From NCBI RefSeq assembly GCF_003627815.1, contig NZ_CP032698.1:2418001-2482000 (forward strand): a stretch of 64,000 nt of DNA, written 5' to 3'. The notes beneath the pieces are model-generated. The model was not told the DNA's origin. It did not search any database and worked only from the letters and a program-made list of their open reading frames with translations. Source of the DNA: Streptomyces hundungensis. Its GTDB lineage: Bacteria; Actinomycetota; Actinomycetes; Streptomycetales; Streptomycetaceae. Position 1 is the first letter of the stretch, and the number at the start of each line of letters is the position of its first letter. Position numbers and translations under genes: made by a program. Positions 1-12,000 of the stretch are shown piece by piece.

Positions 1-675
1 TTGCAGCAGCCCGCCCAGTTCGTCGCAGACGGAGACCAACCGCCGCAATTCCGCGGGGGAAAGCCGGTCGAGCGGGGGCAGCGCGAGCGTCTCGTCCGCG
101 GCCCGCTCGGTCTCCGCCAGCACAAGTCCGTCCCGCCGGAACTCCCGCATCCTGTGTACGGGAATGGGCACGGGCACCTCGCACCCGACCCCGCGCCGCC
201 GCAACCACCGTGCGAGCGCGTCCCGATCGGGCCGGCCATTGCCGGGCACCCGCACGACATACCGCTGATAGCGATGGCCCTCGACGGGCACGGGGGTGCG
301 CACCCCGACGAGCCGACGGTCCAAGTACCGCGCCCGCTCACGCCTTTGGGCGAGGTCACCGCCAGCCTCAGCACCATCCTGCTCTTCGACTTCGAGAAGC
401 AACACCCCGTGTCCGGCGGCCAGTTCAGCGCAGGCGGCGGTGTCGGCCGGATGCCCGAAACGGTGGACGAGCACGACAGCGGCGGTCCTGGACGTGACGG
501 CCCGGCCTATCGCGGCGGGGGCCAGACAGTAGGTCAGCGGATCTATGTCGGCGAACACCGGGGCGGCCCCGGCGGCGACGACAGCCCGGGCCAACTCGCC
601 GGTGTCGTACGCCGGCACGATCACCTCGGCACCGTTCGCGACTCCGGCGGCCTTGAGCGCTCCTGTCATTCCCAT
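1..675 (-). CDS. DegT/DnrJ/EryC1/StrS-type aminotransferase homologue, catalytically incomplete; C-terminus runs off the window
   Basis: The minus strand reads as a DegT/StrS fold I aminotransferase homologue. An N-terminal GAEVIVPAYDTGELARAV segment is followed by GAAPVFADIDP, VHRFGHPAD and a C-terminal RYQRYVVRVPG small domain. The roughly 80-100 residues that normally separate VVEDAAQ from the small domain are missing, and they include the PLP-binding lysine in the SFYPxKN motif. Residue 91 or so therefore runs straight into the small domain. It cannot be a normal PLP transaminase and is either a pseudoenzyme or a decayed gene. ATG at 675 is the first in-frame start, but family similarity (HLALGRSA) continues about ten codons upstream to a GTT codon with no start, so the 5' end may be damaged. 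It lies immediately downstream of the rrn terminator, with no obvious promoter of its own. The last codons lie at positions 1-6 without a stop. Confidence 0.6.
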   Translation of the reverse strand, partial: MGMTGALKAAGVANGAEVIVPAYDTGELARAVVAAGAAPVFADIDPLTYCLAPAAIGRAVTSRTAAVVLVHRFGHPADTAACAELAAGHGVLLLEVEEQDGAEAGGDLAQRRERARYLDRRLVGVRTPVPVEGHRYQRYVVRVPGNGRPDRDALARWLRRRGVGCEVPVPIPVHRMREFRRDGLVLAETERAADETLALPPLDRLSPAELRRLVSVCDELGGLLQ

Positions 676-722
676 GACTGCGGATCGTCCCAGTGCCAGA
701 TGAACGCCGGGTGAGCGGGCAC

Positions 723-765
723 AAAAAAACGCTGGCCCCCGAACCGAAGTTCAGGGACCAGCGTT
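723..765 (-). terminator. Intrinsic terminator of the rrn operon
   Basis: Arms AACGCTGG (728-735) and CCAGCGTT (758-765) flank a further pairing of GAAC with GTTC. On the minus strand the hairpin is followed by seven consecutive T (723-729). It sits about 10 nt beyond the 5S 3' end, which is the expected place for an rrn terminator. Confidence 0.9.
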
Positions 766-773
766 GAAAGATT

Positions 774-892
774 GTTCGGCGGCGTCCTACTCTCCCACAG
801 GGTCCCCCCTGAAGTACCATCGGCGCTGAAAGGCTTAGCTTCCGGGTTCGGAATGTAACCGGGCGTTTCCCTAACGCTATGACCACCGAAAC
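774..892 (-). rRNA. rrf: 5S ribosomal RNA
   Basis: The minus strand begins GTTTCGGTGGTCATAGCG and ends GACGCCGCCGAAC, which are the typical actinobacterial 5S ends. The internal CCGAACCCGGAAGCTAAG loop is present. The length is about 119 nt. It is the last gene of the operon, about 90 nt after 23S and just before the intrinsic terminator. Confidence 0.93.
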
Positions 893-962
893 ACTATGAA
901 GTTGAACTCAACCGGCACACACCCCAACAGGGGCATGCGGGAGTTCATTGCTTCAGAACAAA

Positions 963-979
963 CACAGTGGACGCGAGCA
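963..979 (-). other. 3' arm of the 23S rRNA precursor processing stem
   Basis: This 17-nt arm is perfectly complementary to positions 4112-4128 on the other side of the 23S gene. The two would pair in the primary transcript to close the 23S loop, as an RNase III-type processing stalk does. The pairing is seen directly; the processing role is inferred from other bacterial rrn operons. Confidence 0.75.
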
Positions 980-984
980 ACTGA

Positions 985-5912
<4,928 letters not shown>

Positions 5913-6100
5913 ATGTTTACCCGTAATCGGGTGCACACATCACGTAAGAGCGGGACGGAACCACCGGAATAAGGCGGCCCGTCCACAGCGTCCTCGCTGT
6001 GTAATCGCCTGCCGACCGTGAAGGCCGACAGGACTTTTCAAAGGAACCTCGATCCACCGGAGTGGATACGGGGTTGTCAATCTGGCGTTGACTTTTGGCA

Positions 6101-6117
6101 CGCTGTTGAGTTCTCAA
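6101..6117 (-). promoter_or_regulatory. Box in the 16S leader, possible antitermination/processing signal
   Basis: The minus strand reads TTGAGAACTCAACAGCG. The 16S-23S spacer carries the near match TTTGAGAACTGCACAGTG at 4122-4139. A box repeated ahead of both 16S and 23S is what nut/boxA-type or processing signals look like. The function is inferred. Confidence 0.4.
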
Positions 6118-6189
6118 GGAACGGACGCTTCCTTCGTACTCACCCTCTCGGGCTTTCCTCCGGGCGCTTCCCTTCGGTATTTCGTGTTC

Positions 6190-6203
6190 CCGACTCTATC
6201 AGA
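6190..6203 (-). promoter_or_regulatory. Downstream rrn promoter -10 region
   Basis: The minus strand reads TCTGATAGAGTCGG, with a GATAGAGT -10 core. It is nearly identical to the upstream copy at 6283-6296, 93 bp away, and about 280 bp upstream of 16S. No clear TTGACA -35 is visible at 17-18 nt. Confidence 0.6.
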
Positions 6204-6282
6204 CGCTTTCGTGTCCGATTCCCCGTCGGAATTGGGGATTCGCTTTCAGGTTTTCGCTTTCGCGTTTCCCTTTCGGCGTGGC

Positions 6283-6296
6283 CCGACTTTATCAGA
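6283..6296 (-). promoter_or_regulatory. Upstream rrn promoter -10 region
   Basis: The minus strand reads TCTGATAAAGTCGG, matching the TAAAGT/TAGAGT cores typical of tandem Streptomyces rrn promoters. The whole 5913-6387 interval is the rrn leader and promoter region and holds no plausible gene. Confidence 0.6.
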
Positions 6297-6387
6297 GATT
6301 CTGAAGCCGGATTCCCGCCCCGTTCGGGGTCCCTGTGTGACACGCGAGCGTATCGGGTTCCCCTTCGGGCGGAGACATAAACCTACT

Positions 6388-6427
6388 GGAGCGGGGCGCC
6401 TCGATGCAAATCGAGGCGCCCCGCTCC
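6388..6427 (-). terminator. Terminator downstream of RNase J
   Basis: Perfect 18-bp arms (6388-6405 and 6410-6427) enclose a GCAA tetraloop. The hairpin lies 17 nt beyond the rnj stop, between rnj and the rrn promoters. The following minus-strand sequence has only a short T run (GTAGGTTTA), so the strength of the stem is the main evidence. Confidence 0.85.
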
Positions 6428-6444
6428 GGCGGTACGTCGTGGCG

Positions 6445-8130
6445 TCAGACCTCGACGACCACGGGAAGGATCATCGGACGCCTGCGGTAGGTGTCCGAGA
6501 CCCACTTGCCGACCGAACGGCGGATCAGCTGCTGGAGCTGGTGCGGCTCGACGACGCCGTCCTGGGCGGACCGGTTCAGCGCTTCCTCGATCTTGGCGAC
6601 CACGGGGCCGAACGCCGTGTCCTCGATGCCGGAACCGCGTGCCTGGATGTGCGGGCCACTGGTGATCTTGCCGCTGCTGGAGTCCACCACCACGTACACC
6701 GAGATGATGCCCTCGTCGCCGAGGATCCGGCGGTCCTTGAGGGAGGACTCCGTCACGTCGCCGACCGAGAGGCCGTCGACGTAGACGTAACCCGCCTGGA
6801 CCTTGCCGACGATGCGCGCGGTGCCGTCGACCAGGTCGACGACGACGCCGTCCTCGGCGATGACGATGTGGTTCTTCGGGACGCCGGTGAGCGCTCCGAG
6901 CTCCGCGTTCGCCCGCAGGTGGCGCCATTCGCCGTGGACCGGCATCAGGTTCTTCGGCTTGCAGATGTTGTAGAAGTACAGCAGCTCGCCGGCCGAGGCG
7001 TGGCCCGAGACGTGCACCTTGGCGTTGCCCTTGTGGACGACGTTGGCGCCCCAACGGGTCAGGCCGTTGATGACGCGGTAGACCGCGTTCTCGTTGCCCG
7101 GGATGAGCGACGACGCGAGGATCACGGTGTCGCCCGGGACGATCCGGATCTGGTGGTCGCGGTTGGCCATGCGGGAGAGCGCGGCCATCGGTTCGCCCTG
7201 CGAACCGGTGCAGACCAGTACGACCTCGTCGTCCGGCAGGTCGTCGAGCGTCTTCACGTCGACGACGAGGCCGGCCGGGACCTTCAGGTAGCCGAGGTCA
7301 CGGGCGATGCCCATGTTGCGGACCATCGAGCGGCCGACGAAGGCGACCCGGCGGCCGTACTCGTGGGCCGCGTCCAGGATCTGCTGGATGCGGTGGACGT
7401 GGCTGGCGAAGCTGGCCACGATGATCCGCTTGTCGGCGTTGGCGAAGACGTTGCGCAGGACGTTGGAGATGTCCCGCTCCGGCGGCACGAAGCCGGGGAC
7501 CTCGGCGTTCGTCGAGTCCGAGAGGAGGAGGTCGATGCCCTCTTCGCTCAGACGCGCGAAGGCGTGCAGGTCGGTGAGGCGGCCGTCCAGGGGAAGCTGG
7601 TCCATCTTGAAGTCGCCGGTGGCGACGGCCAGGCCCGCGGGGGTGCGGATGGCCACCGCGAGGGCGTCCGGGATGGAGTGGTTGACGGCGATGAACTCGC
7701 AGTCGAAGGGGCCCAGGCGCTCGCGGTCGCCCTCGACGACCTCCAGCGTGTACGGGCGGATGCGGTGCTCCTGGAGCTTGGCCTCGATCAGGGCGAGGGT
7801 CAGCTTGGAGCCGATCAGCGGGATGTCCGGCTTCTCGCGGAGCAGGAACGGCACGCCGCCGATGTGGTCCTCGTGGCCGTGCGTCAGGACGATGCCCTCG
7901 ATGTCGTCGAGGCGGTCCCTGATGGAGCTGAAGTCCGGCAGGATCAGGTCGATGCCGGGCTGCTCCTCCTCGGGGAAGAGGACGCCGCAGTCGACGATGA
8001 GCAGGCGGCCGTCGAACTCGAAGACGGTCATGTTCCGGCCGATTTCGCCGAGACCGCCGAGCGGTGTGACGCGCAGGCCGTTCTTGGGAAGCTTCGGCGG
8101 GGTGCCGAGTTCGGGATGCGGATGACTCAA
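6445..8130 (-). CDS. rnj: Ribonuclease J (beta-CASP metallo-beta-lactamase RNase)
   Basis: It encodes an RNase with endonucleolytic and 5'-exonucleolytic activity in mRNA turnover and rRNA maturation. The metallo-beta-lactamase motif THGHEDH is at residues 83-89 (H84, H86, D88, H89), with further metal-ligand and beta-CASP motifs (NHSIPDA, TGDFK, GHAS). The C-terminal domain is present, giving 561 aa, the usual length. The start is TTG at 8130: GAGGAG lies 6 nt upstream and the protein begins SHPHPELG as in relatives. The longer frame to 8187 runs through a palindrome and is rejected. It follows dapA with a 126-nt gap, so co-transcription is possible. A long hairpin lies just upstream of the ribosome-binding site. 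Confidence 0.95.
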   Translation of the reverse strand: MSHPHPELGTPPKLPKNGLRVTPLGGLGEIGRNMTVFEFDGRLLIVDCGVLFPEEEQPGIDLILPDFSSIRDRLDDIEGIVLTHGHEDHIGGVPFLLREKPDIPLIGSKLTLALIEAKLQEHRIRPYTLEVVEGDRERLGPFDCEFIAVNHSIPDALAVAIRTPAGLAVATGDFKMDQLPLDGRLTDLHAFARLSEEGIDLLLSDSTNAEVPGFVPPERDISNVLRNVFANADKRIIVASFASHVHRIQQILDAAHEYGRRVAFVGRSMVRNMGIARDLGYLKVPAGLVVDVKTLDDLPDDEVVLVCTGSQGEPMAALSRMANRDHQIRIVPGDTVILASSLIPGNENAVYRVINGLTRWGANVVHKGNAKVHVSGHASAGELLYFYNICKPKNLMPVHGEWRHLRANAELGALTGVPKNHIVIAEDGVVVDLVDGTARIVGKVQAGYVYVDGLSVGDVTESSLKDRRILGDEGIISVYVVVDSSSGKITSGPHIQARGSGIEDTAFGPVVAKIEEALNRSAQDGVVEPHQLQQLIRRSVGKWVSDTYRRRPMILPVVVEV

Positions 8131-8147
8131 AAGACTCTCCTCACCAC

Positions 8148-8180
8148 ACGCGCCACGTACCTGTAGGGCACGTGGCGCGT
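8148..8180 (-). promoter_or_regulatory. Long hairpin in the RNase J 5' leader
   Basis: Arms ACGCGCCACGT (8148-8158) and ACGTGGCGCGT (8170-8180) pair perfectly over 11 bp. The stem extends by G-U, C-G and C-G to 14 bp with loop CUACA. It ends about 17 nt upstream of the TTG start, just before the Shine-Dalgarno sequence, and no T tract follows. It could be a dapA 3' end or a target for RNase III or RNase J autoregulation. Confidence 0.6.
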
Positions 8181-8256
8181 ATGTCATTCGTGCACTTGCT
8201 GTTGTGTATGGGGTTTCGCGCGTTTTGCGGCGCGTATTCAGTTGTGAAGTCTGTGG

Positions 8257-9156
8257 TTAGAGCTGTACCCCACCGGCGGCCAGATCGAGCGCCAGCTGGC
8301 TGGATTCTTCCGGTGTGAGTTCCACCATGGGAAGCCGGAGGGGTCCGGCGGGCAGGCCCTGGAGGGCCAGCGCCGCCTTGGTGGTGATGACTCCCTGGGT
8401 ACGGAACATGCCCGTGTAGACGGGGAGCAGCTGCTGGTGGATCTCGGTTGCCTTGCGTACGTCGCCGGCGAGGTGGGCCTCCAGGAGGGCGCGCAGCTCG
8501 GGGGTGACGAGGTGGCCGACGACGGAGACGAAGCCGCACGCGCCGACCGAGAGCAGGGGCAGGTTGAGCATGTCGTCGCCGGAGTACCAGGCGAGGCCGG
8601 AGCGGGCGATGGCCCAGCTGGCCCGGCCGAGGTCGCCCTTGGCGTCCTTGTTGGCGACGATCCGGGGGTGCTCGGCGAGTCGCACCAGGGTCTCGGTGTC
8701 GATCGGGACGCCGCTGCGGCCGGGGATGTCGTACAGCATCACGGGGAGCTCGGTGGCGTCGGCGATGGCCGAGAAGTGCCGGAACAGGCCCTCTTGTGGG
8801 GGCTTGTTGTAGTACGGCGTGACGGCGAGCAGGCCGTGTGCGCCGGAGCGTTCGGCCGTACGGGCGAGTTCGAGGGTGTGGCGGGTGTCGTTGGTGCCGA
8901 TGCCGGCCACGACGTGGGCCCGGTCTCCGACGGCCTCCAGTACGGCTCGTACGAGCTGGTCTTTCTCCGCGTCGCTGGTGGTCGGGGACTCGCCGGTGGT
9001 GCCGTTGACGATGAGTCCGTCGTTGCCTGCGTCGACCAGATGGGCCGCCAGTCGCTGGGCGCCGTCGAGGTCGAGTGCGCCGTCCGCCGTGAAGGGCGTG
9101 ATCATGGCGGTGAGGACCCGCCCGAAGGGGGTCTGCGGAGTGGAGATCGGAGCCAT
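8257..9156 (-). CDS. dapA: 4-hydroxy-tetrahydrodipicolinate synthase
   Basis: It condenses pyruvate with aspartate semialdehyde in the lysine/diaminopimelate pathway and is cytosolic. It is a class I aldolase TIM barrel. GTTGES near the N-terminus, the YYNKP catalytic tyrosine motif and IVANKDAKGD with the Schiff-base lysine are all visible. The length is 299 aa from the ATG at 9156; a second in-frame ATG at 9165 would add three residues. It precedes rnj, as in many actinobacteria. The usual upstream neighbour thyX is not present here. The roughly 105-nt leader is structured. Confidence 0.95.
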   Translation of the reverse strand: MAPISTPQTPFGRVLTAMITPFTADGALDLDGAQRLAAHLVDAGNDGLIVNGTTGESPTTSDAEKDQLVRAVLEAVGDRAHVVAGIGTNDTRHTLELARTAERSGAHGLLAVTPYYNKPPQEGLFRHFSAIADATELPVMLYDIPGRSGVPIDTETLVRLAEHPRIVANKDAKGDLGRASWAIARSGLAWYSGDDMLNLPLLSVGACGFVSVVGHLVTPELRALLEAHLAGDVRKATEIHQQLLPVYTGMFRTQGVITTKAALALQGLPAGPLRLPMVELTPEESSQLALDLAAGGVQL

Positions 9157-9189
9157 GGGTAACACGCTACTCGCTGCTCAGCGCCGGGT

Positions 9190-9202
9190 CCCCCCTCGGG
9201 GG
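9190..9202 (-). promoter_or_regulatory. Second, short hairpin of the dapA leader
   Basis: Minus-strand CCCCC-GAG-GGGGG can form a tight 5-bp stem. The same CCCCCGAG octamer sits in the loop of the preceding larger hairpin (9219-9256), so the G run here could pair with either copy. Confidence 0.4.
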
Positions 9203-9218
9203 CAGGTGGTAAAGGGAG

Positions 9219-9256
9219 CCCGGCACTGCCTGCTCGGGGGTTCAAGCAGTGCCGGG
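9219..9256 (-). promoter_or_regulatory. Large hairpin of the dapA leader
   Basis: Arms CCCGGCACTGC (9219-9229) and GCAGTGCCGGG (9246-9256) pair over 11 bp around a 16-nt loop. On the minus strand the stem is followed by CTCCCTTT. It lies between the proposed dapA promoter and start codon. It could be an attenuator, or a leftover terminator of a lost upstream gene. Confidence 0.5.
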
Positions 9257-9267
9257 TCCGTTTGATC

Positions 9268-9297
9268 AGCCTAGATGAACTTCACGAAACGCCGCAA
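9268..9297 (-). promoter_or_regulatory. dapA: Candidate dapA promoter
   Basis: On the minus strand, -35 TTGCGG (9297-9292) and -10 TAGGCT (9273-9268) are separated by 18 nt. A start near 9261 would give a leader of about 105 nt carrying two hairpins. This is sequence match only. Confidence 0.45.
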
Positions 9298-9626
9298 TAC
9301 GGACACTTTGCGCGGCGTATCCGCACATCTGTGCCGGTATGGGTCCGCGCGCCGTCCCTCCCGGCCCGCGCGGGGCGACCCGGCCGTGGGTGGTGAAGGC
9401 CGCACGGGCGAGCGGCGCGAGCCGGGCCTGCTCGCGCTCCCCGTTGTCCCGCTCGGGCGGCGGTGACCGCGGGGGCGGGGTCGGGCACCTTCATCTCTGA
9501 CGGGCCGTCATCACATTCTTCGGCCAATTCGGGGAATTCGGGCACCAATCGACAGTGTCGTGCGTCTGTACCAGTAAGCAGCAGACAGTTCGACAGCCCC
9601 TCGAGTTCTCAAGGAGATGTGCCCCC
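9298..9626. other. Gene-poor intergenic stretch between dapA and a small membrane-protein gene
   Basis: No reading frame here has Streptomyces-like coding bias with a recognisable protein. A minus-strand frame (9282-9548) is Arg/Ala/Pro low complexity and is read as a shadow. The flavin-dependent thymidylate synthase gene often found next to dapA is not here. Confidence 0.6.
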
Positions 9627-9866
9627 ATGTTCCGCCGGCGTGAGCCCGTTCCGTTCGCATTCGTCGCCGAGGCCGACCGCTACCGCAGCAACGTCGAGCC
9701 CCCGCCTCGCCAGCGTGCGAGCGCGGGTCAGCTCCTGGGCAGGACGCTGGTCGGGCTCACCGTGATAGCCGGGCTCACCGGCGCGCTGCTGTTCGGGATG
9801 CCCGCCATGGAGAGCCCGCAAGACCCCGGGCACAGCCAGCAGTCCGAGGCCTCCCAGGGCCGTTGA
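9627..9866 (+). CDS. Small single-pass membrane protein, unknown function
   Basis: The protein is 79 aa. It has a basic N-terminus (MFRRREPVPFAF), one hydrophobic segment at about residues 38-57 (GRTLVGLTVIAGLTGALLFG), and a polar tail rich in Ser, Gln and Glu. ATG at 9627 is preceded by AAGGAG 11 nt upstream, which decides against an upstream ATG at 9555. No catalytic motif is visible. It is transcribed with the next plus-strand gene, 124 nt downstream. I do not recognise a characterised family. Confidence 0.7.
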   Translation: MFRRREPVPFAFVAEADRYRSNVEPPPRQRASAGQLLGRTLVGLTVIAGLTGALLFGMPAMESPQDPGHSQQSEASQGR

Positions 9867-9990
9867 CCGCCGCTGACCGGCTCGGACGCGCCGACGCGCG
9901 CCCGGCCCCCGGAGGTGGCCGCACGGTGGCCGCCTCGGTAGCCTCACCCCGCACAGCCCAATCGAGCGTGCTTGTGAGTGAGGATCAGTC

Positions 9991-10551
9991 GTGCCCCTGC
10001 CCTTCCTGACGGCCGACCGCGCGGTCGACGCACCCGGTGAGTACTCCGACGACGTCGCCCTGCCCTTCGACGACCGCGACCGTTGGCGGCGGCCCTACCG
10101 GCCCGGACCGTGGCGGGTCGGCGCGGCGGCGCTGCTGCTGCTCCTCGCTTCGTTCGTGCTGCTCGCCGCGGTGGTCATCGCGGCCGCCGGCGCGCCCGCG
10201 GCCGCGATCGTGGTCCTGGGCGTGGCCGTCCTGGTGATCGCCTCCGCGCTGCGGCTGCTGCGGGTCGGTGTCTGGGTGAGCCGGGCCGGGCTGCGCCGGG
10301 TCGCCTTCTTCACCACGACCACGGTGTCGTGGCCCCGGGTCCGCGGCGTGCGTACGGTGCAGCAGCCGGTGCGCTGGCTGGGCCTGCCGCGCACCGTCCA
10401 GGGGCAGGCGCTGCTCGCCGAGCGGCAGGACGGCGAGACGCTCCCGCCGCTGCTCACCGACCACAACGCGGACTTCCTGGGCCGCGCCGAGGCGTTCGAC
10501 CGGGCGGCCGATCTGCTGGAGGCGTGGGGCGACGAGTACCGCGCCGGCTGA
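9991..10551 (+). CDS. PH-domain-like (bPH2/YdbS-type) membrane protein
   Basis: The protein is 186 aa with a GTG start at 9991 (GTGAGGA upstream). Two hydrophobic segments (about 45-66 and 70-87) follow a polar N-terminus. The region after them (VGVWVSRAGLRRV, TTVSWPRVRGVRT) resembles the beta-rich bacterial PH module that follows paired transmembrane helices in Streptomyces proteins. It is a probable membrane protein of unknown role. A MITE-like element begins 19 nt after its stop. The family assignment rests on pattern only. Confidence 0.7.
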   Translation: MPLPFLTADRAVDAPGEYSDDVALPFDDRDRWRRPYRPGPWRVGAAALLLLLASFVLLAAVVIAAAGAPAAAIVVLGVAVLVIASALRLLRVGVWVSRAGLRRVAFFTTTTVSWPRVRGVRTVQQPVRWLGLPRTVQGQALLAERQDGETLPPLLTDHNADFLGRAEAFDRAADLLEAWGDEYRAG

Positions 10552-10569
10552 GCGGGCGGGCCTCGCGCG

Positions 10570-10762
10570 CTAGGGCCTGTCCGGCGGATCTGGTCGCCGT
10601 CGGGGTGCCGTGGCCTTGTGGTGCTGGTGAGCGGGGGGCTGGTGCGTCCAACTGCAAGGCGGAGGAGGGCGGCGACGCGGAGCGTCGGCAACCGACGACA
10701 ACGCCGCAGATGGGCGTGGCAGCCCCCCGCGTCCCAGACAAGATCCGCCGGACAGGCCCTAG
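10570..10762. mobile_element. MITE-like element of about 193 bp with 22-bp perfect terminal inverted repeats
   Basis: CTAGGGCCTGTCCGGCGGAT... at 10570-10591 is the exact reverse complement of 10741-10762. The outermost bases are CTAG on both sides, consistent with a TA or CTAG target duplication as made by IS630- or IS5-type transposases. The interior carries no reading frame long enough for a transposase. The right end overlaps the stop codon of the neighbouring minus-strand gene. The parent IS cannot be named from sequence alone. Confidence 0.8.
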
Positions 10763-11211
10763 GCCCGGGCCGGCTTCCTGTCGTGCAGGGCGATCGCCCG
10801 CTGCATCGCCTTGCGGGCGCGGGGGGTGTCACGGGCGTCCTGGTAGGCGACGGCGAGACGGAACCAGCAGCGCCAGTCGTCCGGCGCGTCCTCCGTCTCC
10901 TCCTTGCGCCGGGCGAAGACGGCGTCGGCCGAGTCACGGTCGATGCGGCCGCCCGGCGTGCGGACCAACTCGTCGACGGGCAGGCCGCCTTCGGCCTCCA
11001 GCTCCGTCGCCAACCTGTTGGCCCGGGCCACGAAACGGGTGTTGGCCCACAGGAACCAGATGCCGATCAGCGGCAGGATCAGCACCGCGAGACCCAGCGT
11101 GACGGTGATGAAGGTGCCCTCTTCGAGGAGCCACACACCACGGCTGCCGGCCAGGACGAAGTAGAAGACCAGGACGGCGGCCGTGACGAGATAGGTGATT
11201 TTTGCGCGCAT
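10759..11211 (-). CDS. Membrane-anchored tetratricopeptide-like protein
   Basis: The protein is 150 aa. There are two N-terminal transmembrane helices (about 6-25 and 33-55, the latter ending in GIWFLWANTRF). A soluble region then carries a helix pair (CWFRLAVAYQDARDTPRARKAMQRAIAL) with TPR character. ATG is at 11211. The gene lies 17 nt downstream of dapB on the same strand and is probably in its operon. Its TAG stop (10759-10761) lies within the inverted repeat of the adjacent MITE, so the C-terminus may have been reset by the insertion. Function is unknown. Confidence 0.8.
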   Translation of the reverse strand: MRAKITYLVTAAVLVFYFVLAGSRGVWLLEEGTFITVTLGLAVLILPLIGIWFLWANTRFVARANRLATELEAEGGLPVDELVRTPGGRIDRDSADAVFARRKEETEDAPDDWRCWFRLAVAYQDARDTPRARKAMQRAIALHDRKPARA

Positions 11212-11228
11212 GAGGCCGACGGTGCCGC

Positions 11229-11993
<765 letters not shown>

Positions 11994-12000
11994 TTAGGGG

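Noticed and set aside
6088..8166. A 692-codon plus-strand frame opposite RNase J
   Set aside because: Its composition (Asp/Val/Arg/Ala repeats) is the antisense reflection of the recognised rnj coding sequence.
9211..9260. Possible tRNA (GGGTTCAAG resembling a T-arm)
   Set aside because: No acceptor, D-arm or anticodon stem can be built; the sequence folds as a simple 11-bp hairpin.
10083..11102. Long plus-strand frame across the MITE
   Set aside because: Arg/Ala-rich shadow crossing a recognised gene, the MITE and an opposing gene.
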